The notes under the pieces are model-generated. The model made no database searches, was not told the DNA's origin, and saw only the letters and a list, made by a program, of their open reading frames with translations. From Streptomyces sp. CB01373 (lineage in GTDB: Bacteria > Actinomycetota > Actinomycetes > Streptomycetales > Streptomycetaceae): a stretch of 64,000 nt of DNA. A program made the translations under genes and the position numbers. Within the stretch, counting starts at the first letter, position 1. Each line of letters begins with the position of its first letter. The stretch covers positions 186,001-250,000 of the forward strand of contig NZ_NNBK01000006.1 in NCBI RefSeq assembly GCF_002803075.1. The letters run 5' to 3'. Positions 8,110-15,980 of this stretch are shown piece after piece.

Positions 8110-10010
8110 GACAGCACCGTGCCCTGCGGCGGCGGCCCCGTGGGCGCGGCCGCGCTGTGCAGCCGGTGCAGCCGCGCGTACGTGCCGCCGCGCGCGAACA
8201 GTTCGTCGTGGGTCCCGGACTCGGTGACCCGGCCCTGTTCGAGCACCACGATCCGGGTGGCGTCGCGGACCGTGAGCAGATTGTGGGAGATGACGACGGT
8301 GCTCCGGCCTGCCATGAGCCGGCGCAGCGGGTCCATGATGCGGCGGCCCGACAGGGCGTCCAGGCCGGTGGTGGGCTCGTCGAGCAGCAGCACGGGCGCG
8401 TCCCTGATCATCGCGCGGGCGATGGCGAGCCGCTGGCGCTGCCCGCCGGACAGCATCCGGCCGCGCTGTCCGACCACGGTGTCGTAGCCGTCCGGCAGCA
8501 GCCGGACGAACTCGTCGGCGTCCGCGGCGCGGGCGGCCTCGACGATCTCCGCTTCGGTGGCGCCGGGCCGGCCGTAGGCGATGTTCTCCCGCACCGTGCC
8601 GTGCAGGACGAGCGTCTCCTGGAGCACCACCGCGACGCTCTCGCGCACATCGGTCAGGGCCAGCTCGCGCAGATCGGTGCCGTCGAGGCGGACGGCGCCC
8701 CGGTCGGGGTCGTAGAAGCGCAGCTGCAGCTTGGCCACCGTGGACTTCCCGGCCCCGCTCGCTCCCACCAGGGCCAGGGTCTCGCCGGGGCGGACGCGGA
8801 ACGACACGTCAGACAGGGCCCAGCGGGACGTCTCGGGATAGCGGAAGGACACCCCGTCGAACTCGACCTCGCCGCGGGCCCGGCCGATCCGCCGCGCGTC
8901 CGGGGCCTCGCGGACCTGGGGCCGCTGGTCGAGCAGCTCCACGATGCGTTCGGCGGAGGCGGAGGCGGCGTAGAAGGCGGGGCCGAGGCGGGACAGGTCG
9001 CGGACCGGGCTGTAGAGCTTGCCGATCAGCGCCAGGAAGACCAGCAGCCCGCCCAGGGTGAGCTGGCCCTGGGTGAGCTTCCAGGTGCCGAGCCCCATGA
9101 CGGCGAGGCCGCCGCACACCTCGATCAGCTCCACCAGCGGCCGGTAGACGGCCCGGATGCGCGTCGAGGCCATCGCCGCGCGGAAGCGGCCCACGTTCTC
9201 GCGCTCGAAGCGGCGCTGCTCCCAGTCCTGCCGGTTGTACGCCTGTACCAGGGTCACGTTGCCCAGCGACTCCTCGGCCACCGCGCTGAGCGAGCCGCTG
9301 CGGCGCGTGCGCTCCCGCGACGCCTGCTTGGTCAGCCGGGAGAAGTGGCGGGCGGCGCCCCAGAACAGCGGCACGATGACGATCGCGAGGAGCGTGAGGT
9401 CCCAGCTCAGATAGAAGAGCAGGCCGAGGAAGACGCCCAGTTGCAGCAGGTCGTAGAAGACGTCCGCCACGCCGGAGAGCAGGAACGTCTCGACGGATTC
9501 CACGTCCCCCGTGATCCGCGACAGCACGTCCCCGAGCCGCCGCCGTTCGAAGAACCCCAGCGACAGCCCCTGGACGTGCCGGAAGACGTCGGAGCGCAGG
9601 GAGAGCAGGAAGCGTTCGCTGACGTACGCGGAGGTCACGTCGTCGGCGAACCCGAAGACGCCGGAGAGGAGGATCAGCCCCACGTAGGTGGGCGCGATCC
9701 AGACGAAGGGATGCAGGTCCCGCGGGACGAGCACCTCGTCCACCATGATCTTGAACAGCCACAGTTCGGCCGCGTCGACGAGGGGACCCGTCGTAGTGAG
9801 CAGGAGAAGCGGCGCGAGCCAGCCACGGCGTCCTCGGGTGTAGGGCCAGAAACGCCGGAACACCTCACGCAGGGACAGCGGCGGGGCGGCCGTGACCACG
9901 CCCTGCTCGTCCGCCCCCACCGACAGCAGCCGGCTCAGGACGTACTGACGGAGCGGACCGGCTCCCTGGGGCTCCGGTCCGCTCCGCTCCGAGTCGGCTG
10001 GGGTGGCCAA
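8106..10010 (-). CDS. ABC exporter, fused membrane and ATPase domains
   Basis: A 634-residue half-transporter expected to work as a dimer. An exporter-type membrane domain with about six helices (residues 60-340) precedes a nucleotide-binding domain with Walker A GASGAGKST, signature LSGGQRQRLAIARA, Walker B VLLLDEPT and switch histidine VVISHNL. No peptidase C39 domain is present. The apparent start is TTG 10010, only two bases after the stop of the upstream peptide gene, without a clear ribosome site of its own; it is therefore probably coupled. In-frame GTG codons lie about 32-45 codons further in. Position between a small Gly-rich peptide and a kinase suggests a dedicated peptide or signal exporter, but lipid or drug export is equally compatible with the sequence. 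Confidence 0.9.
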   Translation of the reverse strand: MATPADSERSGPEPQGAGPLRQYVLSRLLSVGADEQGVVTAAPPLSLREVFRRFWPYTRGRRGWLAPLLLLTTTGPLVDAAELWLFKIMVDEVLVPRDLHPFVWIAPTYVGLILLSGVFGFADDVTSAYVSERFLLSLRSDVFRHVQGLSLGFFERRRLGDVLSRITGDVESVETFLLSGVADVFYDLLQLGVFLGLLFYLSWDLTLLAIVIVPLFWGAARHFSRLTKQASRERTRRSGSLSAVAEESLGNVTLVQAYNRQDWEQRRFERENVGRFRAAMASTRIRAVYRPLVELIEVCGGLAVMGLGTWKLTQGQLTLGGLLVFLALIGKLYSPVRDLSRLGPAFYAASASAERIVELLDQRPQVREAPDARRIGRARGEVEFDGVSFRYPETSRWALSDVSFRVRPGETLALVGASGAGKSTVAKLQLRFYDPDRGAVRLDGTDLRELALTDVRESVAVVLQETLVLHGTVRENIAYGRPGATEAEIVEAARAADADEFVRLLPDGYDTVVGQRGRMLSGGQRQRLAIARAMIRDAPVLLLDEPTTGLDALSGRRIMDPLRRLMAGRSTVVISHNLLTVRDATRIVVLEQGRVTESGTHDELFARGGTYARLHRLHSAAAPTGPPPQGTVLS

Positions 10011-10012
10011 AA

Positions 10013-10201
10013 TCAGTAACCGCGACCGTGGCCTCGCGACCCGCGGTTCCCGCGGCCGCCGTATCCGCCGTATCCGCCGCGCCCGCCGCGCCCGCCGTGT
10101 CCGCTGCGGCCGCCACGACCGCCGTGACCTCCGCCGTGACCGCCGTGGCCACCGCCGTGATCACGGTTCAGTGCGGGGAAGAGTGCAGTGAAGATCGCCA
10201 T
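10013..10201 (-). CDS. Small Gly/His-rich peptide, operon leader of ABC exporter and kinase
   Basis: A 62-residue protein with a near-perfect ribosome site (AGGAGG, six bases before ATG 10201). The first 14 residues (MAIFTALFPALNRD) could form an amphipathic helix. The rest is almost only Gly, His, Arg and a few Tyr (HGGGHGGHGGGHGGRGG, then GGYGGYGGRGNRG). There are no Cys and only two Ser, so azole or lanthionine chemistry is not obvious; metal binding by the His clusters or RNA binding by RGG-like motifs are possibilities. The stop lies two bases before the exporter start, suggesting one transcript. It could be an exported peptide or a self-contained regulator. I do not recognise a family. 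Confidence 0.72.
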   Translation of the reverse strand: MAIFTALFPALNRDHGGGHGGHGGGHGGRGGRSGHGGRGGRGGYGGYGGRGNRGSRGHGRGY

Positions 10202-10315
10202 GGCTTTCCTCCTGATGGAACATGTCTCGTAGGAGATACGTCCCGGATCAGGAATCGGATGGCGTCTTAGGTCAAAACGGGGCAAATGCTGCCCGGAGAC
10301 GTTTGACGCCCTCGG

Positions 10316-10732
10316 TCACAGCCCACAGGAGCCGCGGTCCAGGTGGAAGAACCGGGCGTTGGCCCAGCGGCACAGCCAGATGCCGACGGCGACACCGGCG
10401 ATGGTCACCAGGGCGGGCAGATAACCGCCGGCGACCTGGATGATCGGGATCGCCGGGCAGCCGCCCGAGATCGCCCACCCCGTGCCGAACAGCACCGCGC
10501 CGGGGATCACACTGGCGTGGATGCGCCCGGGGGTCCGACGCACCCGCAGCAGGGCGAACGCGACCACGATGATCGCGACGGCGCCCGCGAAGGACAGGAA
10601 CATCCGCAGGTCCTGGAAGGTGAACATGCGGTTCAGCTCGGCGTAGTCGCCGAAGCCGATGTTGGAGACGGTGAAGCCCAGGGCCAGCCCGGTGATGATG
10701 TTGGCCAGCAGGATCGCGCCGCGGGTACGCAT
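10316..10732 (-). CDS. YeeE/YedE-type sulfur transporter, second half
   Basis: A 138-residue membrane protein with about four helices. It contains the half-site GTGWAISGGCPAIPIIQVAG, the YeeE/YedE (DUF395, sulphur transport) signature with the cysteine that passes thiosulfate-like substrates. Half-size YeeE proteins occur in pairs in many bacteria. Its ATG is overlapped by the TGA of the preceding half-transporter gene (TGATG), so the two are translationally coupled and likely form one channel. It ends in a charged, His-containing tail (FHLDRGSCGL). Confidence 0.85.
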   Translation of the reverse strand: MRTRGAILLANIITGLALGFTVSNIGFGDYAELNRMFTFQDLRMFLSFAGAVAIIVVAFALLRVRRTPGRIHASVIPGAVLFGTGWAISGGCPAIPIIQVAGGYLPALVTIAGVAVGIWLCRWANARFFHLDRGSCGL

Positions 10733-11370
10733 CAGATCACCTTCCACAGGAGGAACGACACACCGACGGCGGTGCCGAAGAACACGGCGGTCGCGACGAT
10801 GCTGACCGGGCGCAGCCGGCCGCAGCCGCTCAGCCCGTGGCCGGAGCTGCACCCGCCGGCCAGCCGGGTGCCGAAGCCGACCAGCACCCCGCCCAGGAAA
10901 AGCACGACGACCATGGTGACCGGATCGGAGGTGACCAGGTCCCGGAACGCCGGGCCCATGTCGTGGCGGATCTTGAACCGTCCGGACACGAGCGAGGCGA
11001 TCAGCCCGCCCAAGAAGATCGACACCAGCAGGGCGGCCTGGGTGACGAGAGGGGCGGGGCGCTGACTGGTGACCGGTTCGACGCCGGGGCCGGGCGCGGG
11101 CGGCTGCGGGTCCCCGTACGGGGGCTGGGCCGAGGCCGGCGCGCCGGGCAGCGTTCCGAAGTGTTCCGCGGTGGCCGCGGCGAGGGCTTCGGCGAGCGCC
11201 TGGTCGTCGGCGAACTCGTCGTCCATTTTTTCCAGACGGCGTTCGCTGCGCCAGTGCAGCACGCGGTCCCAGGCGGACGACACCCCGAAGGACCGGTCGG
11301 TGGTGAGGGTGTAGTTGACGGTGACCAGGGCGAGCCCGACCGCGCCCGCCCACCAGGGCCAGTAGTTCAT
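10732..11370 (-). CDS. YeeE/YedE-type sulfur transporter, first half
   Basis: A 212-residue membrane protein with one helix at the N-terminus, then a soluble insertion of about 75 residues rich in Pro/Gln/Ala (residues 45-110), and then three helices. The signature GTRLAGGCSSGHGLSGCG, with its cysteines, is the diagnostic YeeE/YedE motif. The soluble loop is longer than in the standard family and may contact the adjacent Cys-containing protein. The ATG overlaps the upstream stop by four bases, and the gene is joined to the second half-transporter by TGATG. Role inferred: uptake of thiosulfate or a related sulfur species. Confidence 0.86.
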   Translation of the reverse strand: MNYWPWWAGAVGLALVTVNYTLTTDRSFGVSSAWDRVLHWRSERRLEKMDDEFADDQALAEALAAATAEHFGTLPGAPASAQPPYGDPQPPAPGPGVEPVTSQRPAPLVTQAALLVSIFLGGLIASLVSGRFKIRHDMGPAFRDLVTSDPVTMVVVLFLGGVLVGFGTRLAGGCSSGHGLSGCGRLRPVSIVATAVFFGTAVGVSFLLWKVI

Positions 11371-11930
11371 GCCGGACCTCTCATCCAGTCGGCGAGCCGG
11401 CCCAGCAAGCCGCGCTTCGGACCGGGAGTCCGCCCCGTGTGCGGAGCGGAGTGGTCCGAATGCCGGGGGGCCGGTATGTGGGGTGGTGACGGTTGGTACG
11501 TCGGGGCCGGTGCCGGGGGCGCCGCCCCGAACCAGGCCGAGCCCTCCGGTTGTCCGGGTCCGGGTGGGGACGGCTCAGGCGGGCCGGCCGGTACCGCCTG
11601 GGACCAGGCGCCCGGCTGCGGCTGGGGGTGGGGGTGAGCATGCGGCTGCGGATGCTGCTGGGGCTGCGCCTGTGGCTGCGGCCGCGGCTGGGGAACCTGC
11701 GTGGGGTTGGTCGCGCTGGACCGGCCCGTACGGGTCTCGCCTTCGAGGTGCCGCGCCGTCGCTCCGTTGGGCAGCAGGCTGATCGGCACGCGCTCGCCGG
11801 TGCGTGACAACTGGTAGCGGGCACAGTCGTGCCACTGGTCCGTGCTGTCGCAGTAGTAGTCGCGCCATCCCTGCAAGCTCGCCCTGAGCAGGGGGAAAAG
11901 GGGGCATCCCACGGCGTGCGAGCAACCCAC
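11367..11930 (-). CDS. Cysteine-containing protein with Pro/Gln-rich tail, sulfur-transport operon
   Basis: GTG 11930 preceded by AGGAGGGAGCAAC fixes the start, giving 187 residues; a longer open frame to 12125 lacks such a site. The first 60 residues hold four cysteines (MGCSHAVGCPLF, then DYYCDS and WHDCARYQLS) in a spacing that suits a metal or iron-sulfur site. The rest is disordered: Pro/Gln/His repeats (QPQAQPQQHPQPHAHPHPQP) followed by Pro-rich sequence and a basic end. The stop overlaps the first YeeE/YedE gene, so it heads that operon. It may be a sulfur-relay or sensing partner; I know of no characterised homologue. Confidence 0.72.
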   Translation of the reverse strand: MGCSHAVGCPLFPLLRASLQGWRDYYCDSTDQWHDCARYQLSRTGERVPISLLPNGATARHLEGETRTGRSSATNPTQVPQPRPQPQAQPQQHPQPHAHPHPQPQPGAWSQAVPAGPPEPSPPGPGQPEGSAWFGAAPPAPAPTYQPSPPHIPAPRHSDHSAPHTGRTPGPKRGLLGRLADWMRGPA

Positions 11931-12304
11931 GTTGCTCCCTCCTGGTTCTTGTCCTTGCGGCGCCCGATTGACGATCACAAAATGCTCGGGAATTCGACAC
12001 AGAGCCGCATTGTGACTCCCAGTCATCGCGGCCAGCCGTGATGGAACCACTTTCCAGACGCCCCGGGCAACCCGACTGGGTTTTCCGGTCGAACCACTTG
12101 ACATTCCCTCAGTGAGATACACCACGCGAAAGATCCATTCGCTTACCTCTGATGTCCGGATATTTTCCGGCCGACAACCGGGGCTTTGATCGCGATCAGG
12201 TCACATGATCCCGCGCGCTGCGGACGTGCGTCGGCTGTTTGTGGAGAGAGTGCGAATGTTCGACAGGGTTGTGGGGGGAGCGTGAGAATTGCAGGTCGTA
12301 AATG
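11931..12304. other. Intergenic region with promoter of the sulfur-transport operon
   Basis: No convincing gene. The base composition is lower in G+C than its surroundings. A perfect 10-bp palindrome GATCGCGATC lies at 12188-12197, and a TTGACA hexamer occurs on the plus strand near 12098 without a gene to serve. The minus-strand promoter of the Cys-protein/YeeE operon must lie here, but I cannot place it. Confidence 0.4.
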
Positions 12305-12340
12305 AATTCGGCGACCGGGATCTTTCCCGGTCGCCGAATT
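12305..12340 (-). terminator. Hairpin terminator after DUF397 gene
   Basis: A perfect 16-bp stem (arms 12305-12320 and 12325-12340, loop TCTT) sits 20 bp after the DUF397 stop on the minus strand, where an intrinsic terminator of this operon is expected. There is no long U-run, as is usual in Streptomyces. Confidence 0.75.
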
Positions 12341-12359
12341 AACGGACCAGCGCCTTACG

Positions 12360-12581
12360 TCAGTTCGATGCGGTGGTGCCGGACTTCAACTCGCCTATGA
12401 ACGAGGCCCAGGAGCCGGCGCCGAAGGCCAGCGAGGGACCGTCCGGGACCTTGCTGTCACGAACGGGGACGATGTCCTTGAGCCCGGCCGCGACCTCCAC
12501 GCAGTCGCCCCCAGCCTGATTGCTGTAGCTGCTCTTGCGCCAAGCGGCGCCGTTCGGACCGGGACGGGACGTTCGCTCCAC
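12360..12581 (-). CDS. DUF397 protein
   Basis: A 73-residue protein with the hallmark WRKSSYSN motif followed by GGDCVEVA and VRDSK, all typical of DUF397. GTG 12581 is preceded by GGAGGG nine bases away. DUF397 genes are found next to XRE-DUF5753 regulators in Streptomyces, often also with an RsbW-like ATPase, exactly as here. Known examples affect antibiotic production and development; the molecular role is thought to be binding of the regulator. Here it is buried in the 3' part of the regulator frame, overlapping by 125 bp. Confidence 0.88.
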   Translation of the reverse strand: MERTSRPGPNGAAWRKSSYSNQAGGDCVEVAAGLKDIVPVRDSKVPDGPSLAFGAGSWASFIGELKSGTTASN

Positions 12582-13401
12582 GGTGGTTGCCCTCCATCAC
12601 GCTTCGGATCATGTCGAGCGACATGAGAGGGGGCAGGGCGGCTGCCCGTAGCCGATCGTAAATCACCGTGTAGCGAAGGACGTTGGTCGGTTCCTCAATG
12701 AGTCGTCCATAGTCCGAGCCCTCCGTGTAGGCGGCCTCTGAACCGTCGGGAAGCGTGAGAAGTGTCAGTGATCCACCCATCGCCTCGTGTCCGCCCTGGT
12801 CGAAGGGCAGCACCTGCACGGTGGTGCGACGGTTCGCTGCCGCATTGAGCAACTCCCCCAATTGCTCTCGCATCACGGCCAGGCTGCCGATCGGACGCCT
12901 CAGCACGGCCTCGTCGAGAATCACCCACAGCTCCGGTCGGTCGGGCGACCGGAGCCGTTCCTGTCGCCCCAGCCGGGCCACGACGCGTTCCTCCAGCTGG
13001 TCCTCGTCGGCGAGTAGCGCGTCCAGACTCAGAACGGCTCGCGCGTACTGTTCCGTCTGGAGCAGACCCGGCACGACGTGCGCCGCGTACTGCCTGATGG
13101 ACAAGGCGCGCTCGGAGTAGGCCATGAACGCCCTCGACCAGTCCGGGAACGCCTCCCGGTACACGTAGGGCCACAGCTCGACGAGCAGGTTGTCCGCGCC
13201 GAGGGCCGCGTCGAGCGCGCGGGCCAGTTCCAGGGTGGGCTTGGCGCCGGAGGCGCGCTCGATCTGGGTGATCCGGGTGCTCACCACGTGTGTCCTGGCA
13301 CCGAGTTCGGCCTGGGTGAGTCCGGCCGCCGTACGGAGTCTGCGCACCCGTGCACCGAACAGCGCCGCCATGGACGTACTGGGGTCGATTCCCTTGGCCA
13401 A
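12457..13401 (-). CDS. XRE family regulator with DUF5753 domain
   Basis: About 314 residues. An N-terminal helix-turn-helix (RRLRTAAGLTQAELGARTHV) is followed by a DUF5753 ligand/partner domain (YAAHVVPGLLQTEQYARAVL, FDQGGHEAMGGSLTLL). I take TTG 13401, since GGAAG lies eight bases upstream; ATG 13371 is an alternative that removes ten residues. The family normally ends shortly after the segment SLDMIRSVMEGNHR. This frame runs about 45 residues further, through a basic, Arg-rich tail, overlapping the DUF397 gene. Either the native stop has been lost or the tail is tolerated. It works with the adjacent DUF397 protein. Confidence 0.88.
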   Translation of the reverse strand: MAKGIDPSTSMAALFGARVRRLRTAAGLTQAELGARTHVVSTRITQIERASGAKPTLELARALDAALGADNLLVELWPYVYREAFPDWSRAFMAYSERALSIRQYAAHVVPGLLQTEQYARAVLSLDALLADEDQLEERVVARLGRQERLRSPDRPELWVILDEAVLRRPIGSLAVMREQLGELLNAAANRRTTVQVLPFDQGGHEAMGGSLTLLTLPDGSEAAYTEGSDYGRLIEEPTNVLRYTVIYDRLRAAALPPLMSLDMIRSVMEGNHRGANVPSRSERRRLAQEQLQQSGWGRLRGGRGRAQGHRPRS

Positions 13402-13527
13402 GGCGTTACTTCCGTTTCTTACGAGCTGAAAGGTAAGGCTGCGCCGTCTTCCGAGCGTAGGGCCGGTGGACGACTCTTGAGTACGGAACGTGACGACTCG
13501 TGCACTTTGCGGGAAGGAAGACAGGCC

Positions 13528-13992
13528 GTGCTGGCAGGAACGACCACACCGGAAGAGGGCGTAGCGCCCGACTCCCGTCACTTCGCGGCGCAGTTCGCCG
13601 CGACTCCGCGAGGCGCGAGGCTGGCCCGGCGCCTGGCCGTGCGGCACATCGAGGAGTGGGGGTACCCGCCGGACTCGGACACGTCGTGCACGATCGCGCT
13701 CGTGGTCGGCGAACTCGTGGCGAACGCCGTACGGCACGGCCGGGCGGCGGGCCATGAGTTCGCTCTCGGGCTCGCCCTCGACGCGGCGACAGGCGTCATG
13801 CGCGTCGAGGTGGCGGACGCCTCGCCCAAACACCCTCCGGCGACCGCCCCTTCATCCCACCCCGACGGCGAGTCGGGCCGCGGCCTGTTCCTGGTGGACG
13901 CCCTGGCCCTGCGCTGGGGCTGGACACCTCGTCACCCCGTGGGCAAGACGGTCTGGGCCGAGGTCGGCGGCCCTTCCGGCAAGGCCGGCTGA
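13528..13992 (+). CDS. RsbW/HATPase_c_2-type ATP-binding protein
   Basis: A 154-residue single-domain GHKL ATPase. The N box reads VVGELVANAVRHG, the G1 region VEVADASP and the G2 region SGRGLFLVDALALRWGW. Start GTG 13528 follows a GGAAGGAAG-type site. Proteins of this type act as anti-sigma factors or kinases of anti-anti-sigma proteins. In Streptomyces they commonly accompany XRE-DUF5753 and DUF397 genes. It is divergent from the regulator by 126 bp, which places both promoters in that gap. Confidence 0.87.
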   Translation: MLAGTTTPEEGVAPDSRHFAAQFAATPRGARLARRLAVRHIEEWGYPPDSDTSCTIALVVGELVANAVRHGRAAGHEFALGLALDAATGVMRVEVADASPKHPPATAPSSHPDGESGRGLFLVDALALRWGWTPRHPVGKTVWAEVGGPSGKAG

Positions 13993-14020
13993 GCACCGTT
14001 CGTCAGTTCGGGGCCCGCTA

Positions 14021-14034
14021 TGTTGACGGGAACA
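14021..14034. promoter_or_regulatory. Short inverted repeat before permease gene
   Basis: TGTT-GACGGG-AACA (4-bp arms) lies 20 bp upstream of the permease ATG, in the expected promoter/operator region. It is short and could be chance; it does not match the Zur box I know from Streptomyces. Confidence 0.25.
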
Positions 14035-14054
14035 TCCGACAGGTGGGGCACGGC

Positions 14055-15088
14055 ATGCAGAGATCAGAAGAGCGGGTCGGGGAGGCCGAGTCCGCCGACG
14101 CGGACGGAGCGGCGGGGGACGACGCCGCTGCCGGCTGGCCCCGTCACTGGCCGCTGCTGTTGCTGGGGGCGGCCGTCGTTCCCGGCACGGTGCTGTACCT
14201 CGGGGGCCAGTGGATGGAGACGCCGGCGATGCAGGCGTGGCGGACCGTCTGTCTTGCCGTGACGGTTCAGGCGCTGCCCTTCCTTCTGCTGGGTACGGCC
14301 CTTTCCGGTGCCATCAACGCGTTCGTGCCGGCGGCGGTGTTCAGCCGTGCGCTGCCGAGTCGGCCGGTGCTCGCCGTGCCGGTGGCCGGCGTCGCGGGAG
14401 TCGTCCTGCCGGGCTGTGAGTGCGCGTCGGTGCCGGTGGCGAACCGCCTGATCGGACGGGGTGTCACACCGGCGGCCGCGTTCGCGTTCCTGCTGTCGGC
14501 GCCCGCGATCAACCCCGTGGTGCTGACGGCCACCGCGGTGGCCTTCCCCGGGCAGCCGGCCATGGTCGCCGCCCGGCTGCTGGCCTCGCTGGGCACGGCG
14601 CTGGCCATGGGCTGGCTGTGGCTCTGGCTGGGGCGGGCCGAGTGGCTGCGGCCGGTCGTGCGGCACAGCGGGCACCAGACGGTGGCAGCCGGTGGCGGGA
14701 GTTCCGGACCGGCTTCCAGCACGACTTCCTGCATGCGGGCGGTTTCCTGGTGGTGGGCGCGATGGCGGCGGCCACGTTCAATGTCGCGGTGCCCCGCTCC
14801 GTGCTGGACGCGTTCTCCGGTTCGCCCTGGCTGTCGGTGCTGTTCCTGGCCGGGCTGGCGATCGTGCTGGCGGTGTGTTCGGAGGCGGACGCGTTCGTGG
14901 CGGCCTCACTGACCGGGTTCTCGCCGGTCGCGCGGCTGGCGTTCATGGTCGTCGGCCCGATGGTCGACATGAAGCTGATCGCCCTGCAGGCGGGGACCTT
15001 CGGCCGGGCCTTCGCGGTCCGGTTCTCCGCCGCCACGGTGGTTGTGGCGGTTGTGTTCAGCGCGCTGATCGGAGGAGCACTGCTGTGA
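14055..15088 (+). pseudogene. DUF318/UPF0718 (YcgR-like) permease with -1 frameshift
   Basis: ATG 14055 follows GGTGGGG. The first frame encodes about 210 residues of a DUF318 permease, including the family motif PGCECASVPVANRL and helices VQALPFLLLGTALSGAIN. At about 14690 the homology-like sequence moves to the -1 frame, which continues as RWREFRTGFQHDFLHAGGFL and ends at 15088 with the second family core (CSEADAFVAASLTGFSP and GPMVDMKLIALQ). Codon use is normal on both sides, so the break is recent or a sequencing error; no slippery heptamer is seen. The stop overlaps the next gene (GTGA). B. subtilis pairs YcgR/YcgQ the same way. Intact, it would be a membrane permease of unknown substrate. 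Confidence 0.8.
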
Positions 15089-15837
15089 GACGCCCGCTCC
15101 AGATGACCTTGCTCGTCCTCAGCGGCATCGGCCTGCTGCGCGTGTCCCTGTTCACCGACCTGTACCTGCGGTACGTCAACGAGGGGATGCGCGCGCTGCT
15201 CATCGCCTCCGGCGCCCTGCTGGTGCTGCTCGGTGTGGCGGAAGCGGTGTCGTACGCGCGACGGCGCGAGGACGACGAAGACACGGACCGCGACGACCAC
15301 GACGGTCACGGGCACCACCACTCCGGCGCACCCCGTGCCGCGTGGCTGTTGTTCCTCCCGGCGCTGAGCCTGCTGTTCTACGCTCCCCCCGCGCTCGGCG
15401 CGTACACCGCCTCCCGTCAGCCGCCCAAGGCCATCACGCACGAGGACGACTTCGACCCGCTGCCCGCGACCTCGCCGCTTCCGATGACGCTTTCGGACTT
15501 CACCCGCCGTGTGCAGCAGGACCGCACGCGGGCCATCGAGGGGCGTACGGTCCGGTTGACTGGTTTCGCCACCTCCGGCAAAAAGGGCGACGGCTGGACC
15601 CTGACCCGGATCGTCATCTCCTGCTGCGCGGCGGACGCCCAGTCCGTGAAGGTACGGATCCATGGCACCCCGGCCCCGCCGGCCGACAGCTGGGTGGCCG
15701 TCACGGGAACCTGGCACCCCGGTGGAACGCTGGGCACGAGCTCCGCGCCCGCCGCGCTCGACGCCCGTTCCGTGGAGAAGACCGACAAGCCGGTGAACGC
15801 GTACACCGACGCCCTGCCGCTCACTCCCACGAGGTGA
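15085..15837 (+). CDS. TIGR03943/DUF1980 (YcgQ-like) membrane protein
   Basis: A 250-residue protein with three N-terminal helices, a His/Asp-rich cytoplasmic or metal-binding loop between the second and third (EDTDRDDHDGHGHHHSG), and a C-terminal OB-like domain with vicinal cysteines (RIVISCCAADAQSVKV). GTG 15085 has GGAGGAG upstream and overlaps the permease stop by four bases. The gene partners the DUF318 permease in many bacteria. The His-rich loop and CC pair suggest metal involvement, but the function is not established. It looks intact even though its partner is frameshifted. Confidence 0.85.
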   Translation: MRRPLQMTLLVLSGIGLLRVSLFTDLYLRYVNEGMRALLIASGALLVLLGVAEAVSYARRREDDEDTDRDDHDGHGHHHSGAPRAAWLLFLPALSLLFYAPPALGAYTASRQPPKAITHEDDFDPLPATSPLPMTLSDFTRRVQQDRTRAIEGRTVRLTGFATSGKKGDGWTLTRIVISCCAADAQSVKVRIHGTPAPPADSWVAVTGTWHPGGTLGTSSAPAALDARSVEKTDKPVNAYTDALPLTPTR

Positions 15838-15923
15838 GGCGGGCGCACGCCCTGGGGGCGGTGTGCACCAGTGCGCCCGGCTGTCACTCGCCCTCATCCC
15901 TGCTAGCTTCCGATTGATTGGCG

Positions 15924-15952
15924 CTGGCCAGGTCCCCACGGGGCCTGGCCAG
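15924..15952 (+). promoter_or_regulatory. Leader hairpin of exchanger gene
   Basis: A 13-bp stem with one bulged T (arms 15924-15937 and 15940-15952) lies about 30 bp before the exchanger start. A TAGCTT element at 15904-15909 fits a -10 box, which would put the hairpin at the very 5' end of the transcript. It may instead terminate the upstream operon. Confidence 0.4.
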
Positions 15953-15980
15953 TCCGTTCTGCTCAAGGGGGAGCAATCGG

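Noticed and set aside
11931..12125. N-terminal extension of the Cys-containing protein
   Set aside because: The frame is open, but the excellent ribosome site at GTG 11930 and the loss of coding bias upstream argue against it.
12188..12197. Perfect palindrome GATCGCGATC as an operator
   Set aside because: Ten bases of GATC/CG alternation are expected by chance in a 64-kb high-G+C window.
14021..14034. Zur box for the permease/DUF1980 operon
   Set aside because: The short repeat TGTT-N6-AACA does not fit the Zur consensus I know from Streptomyces; kept only as an unassigned repeat.
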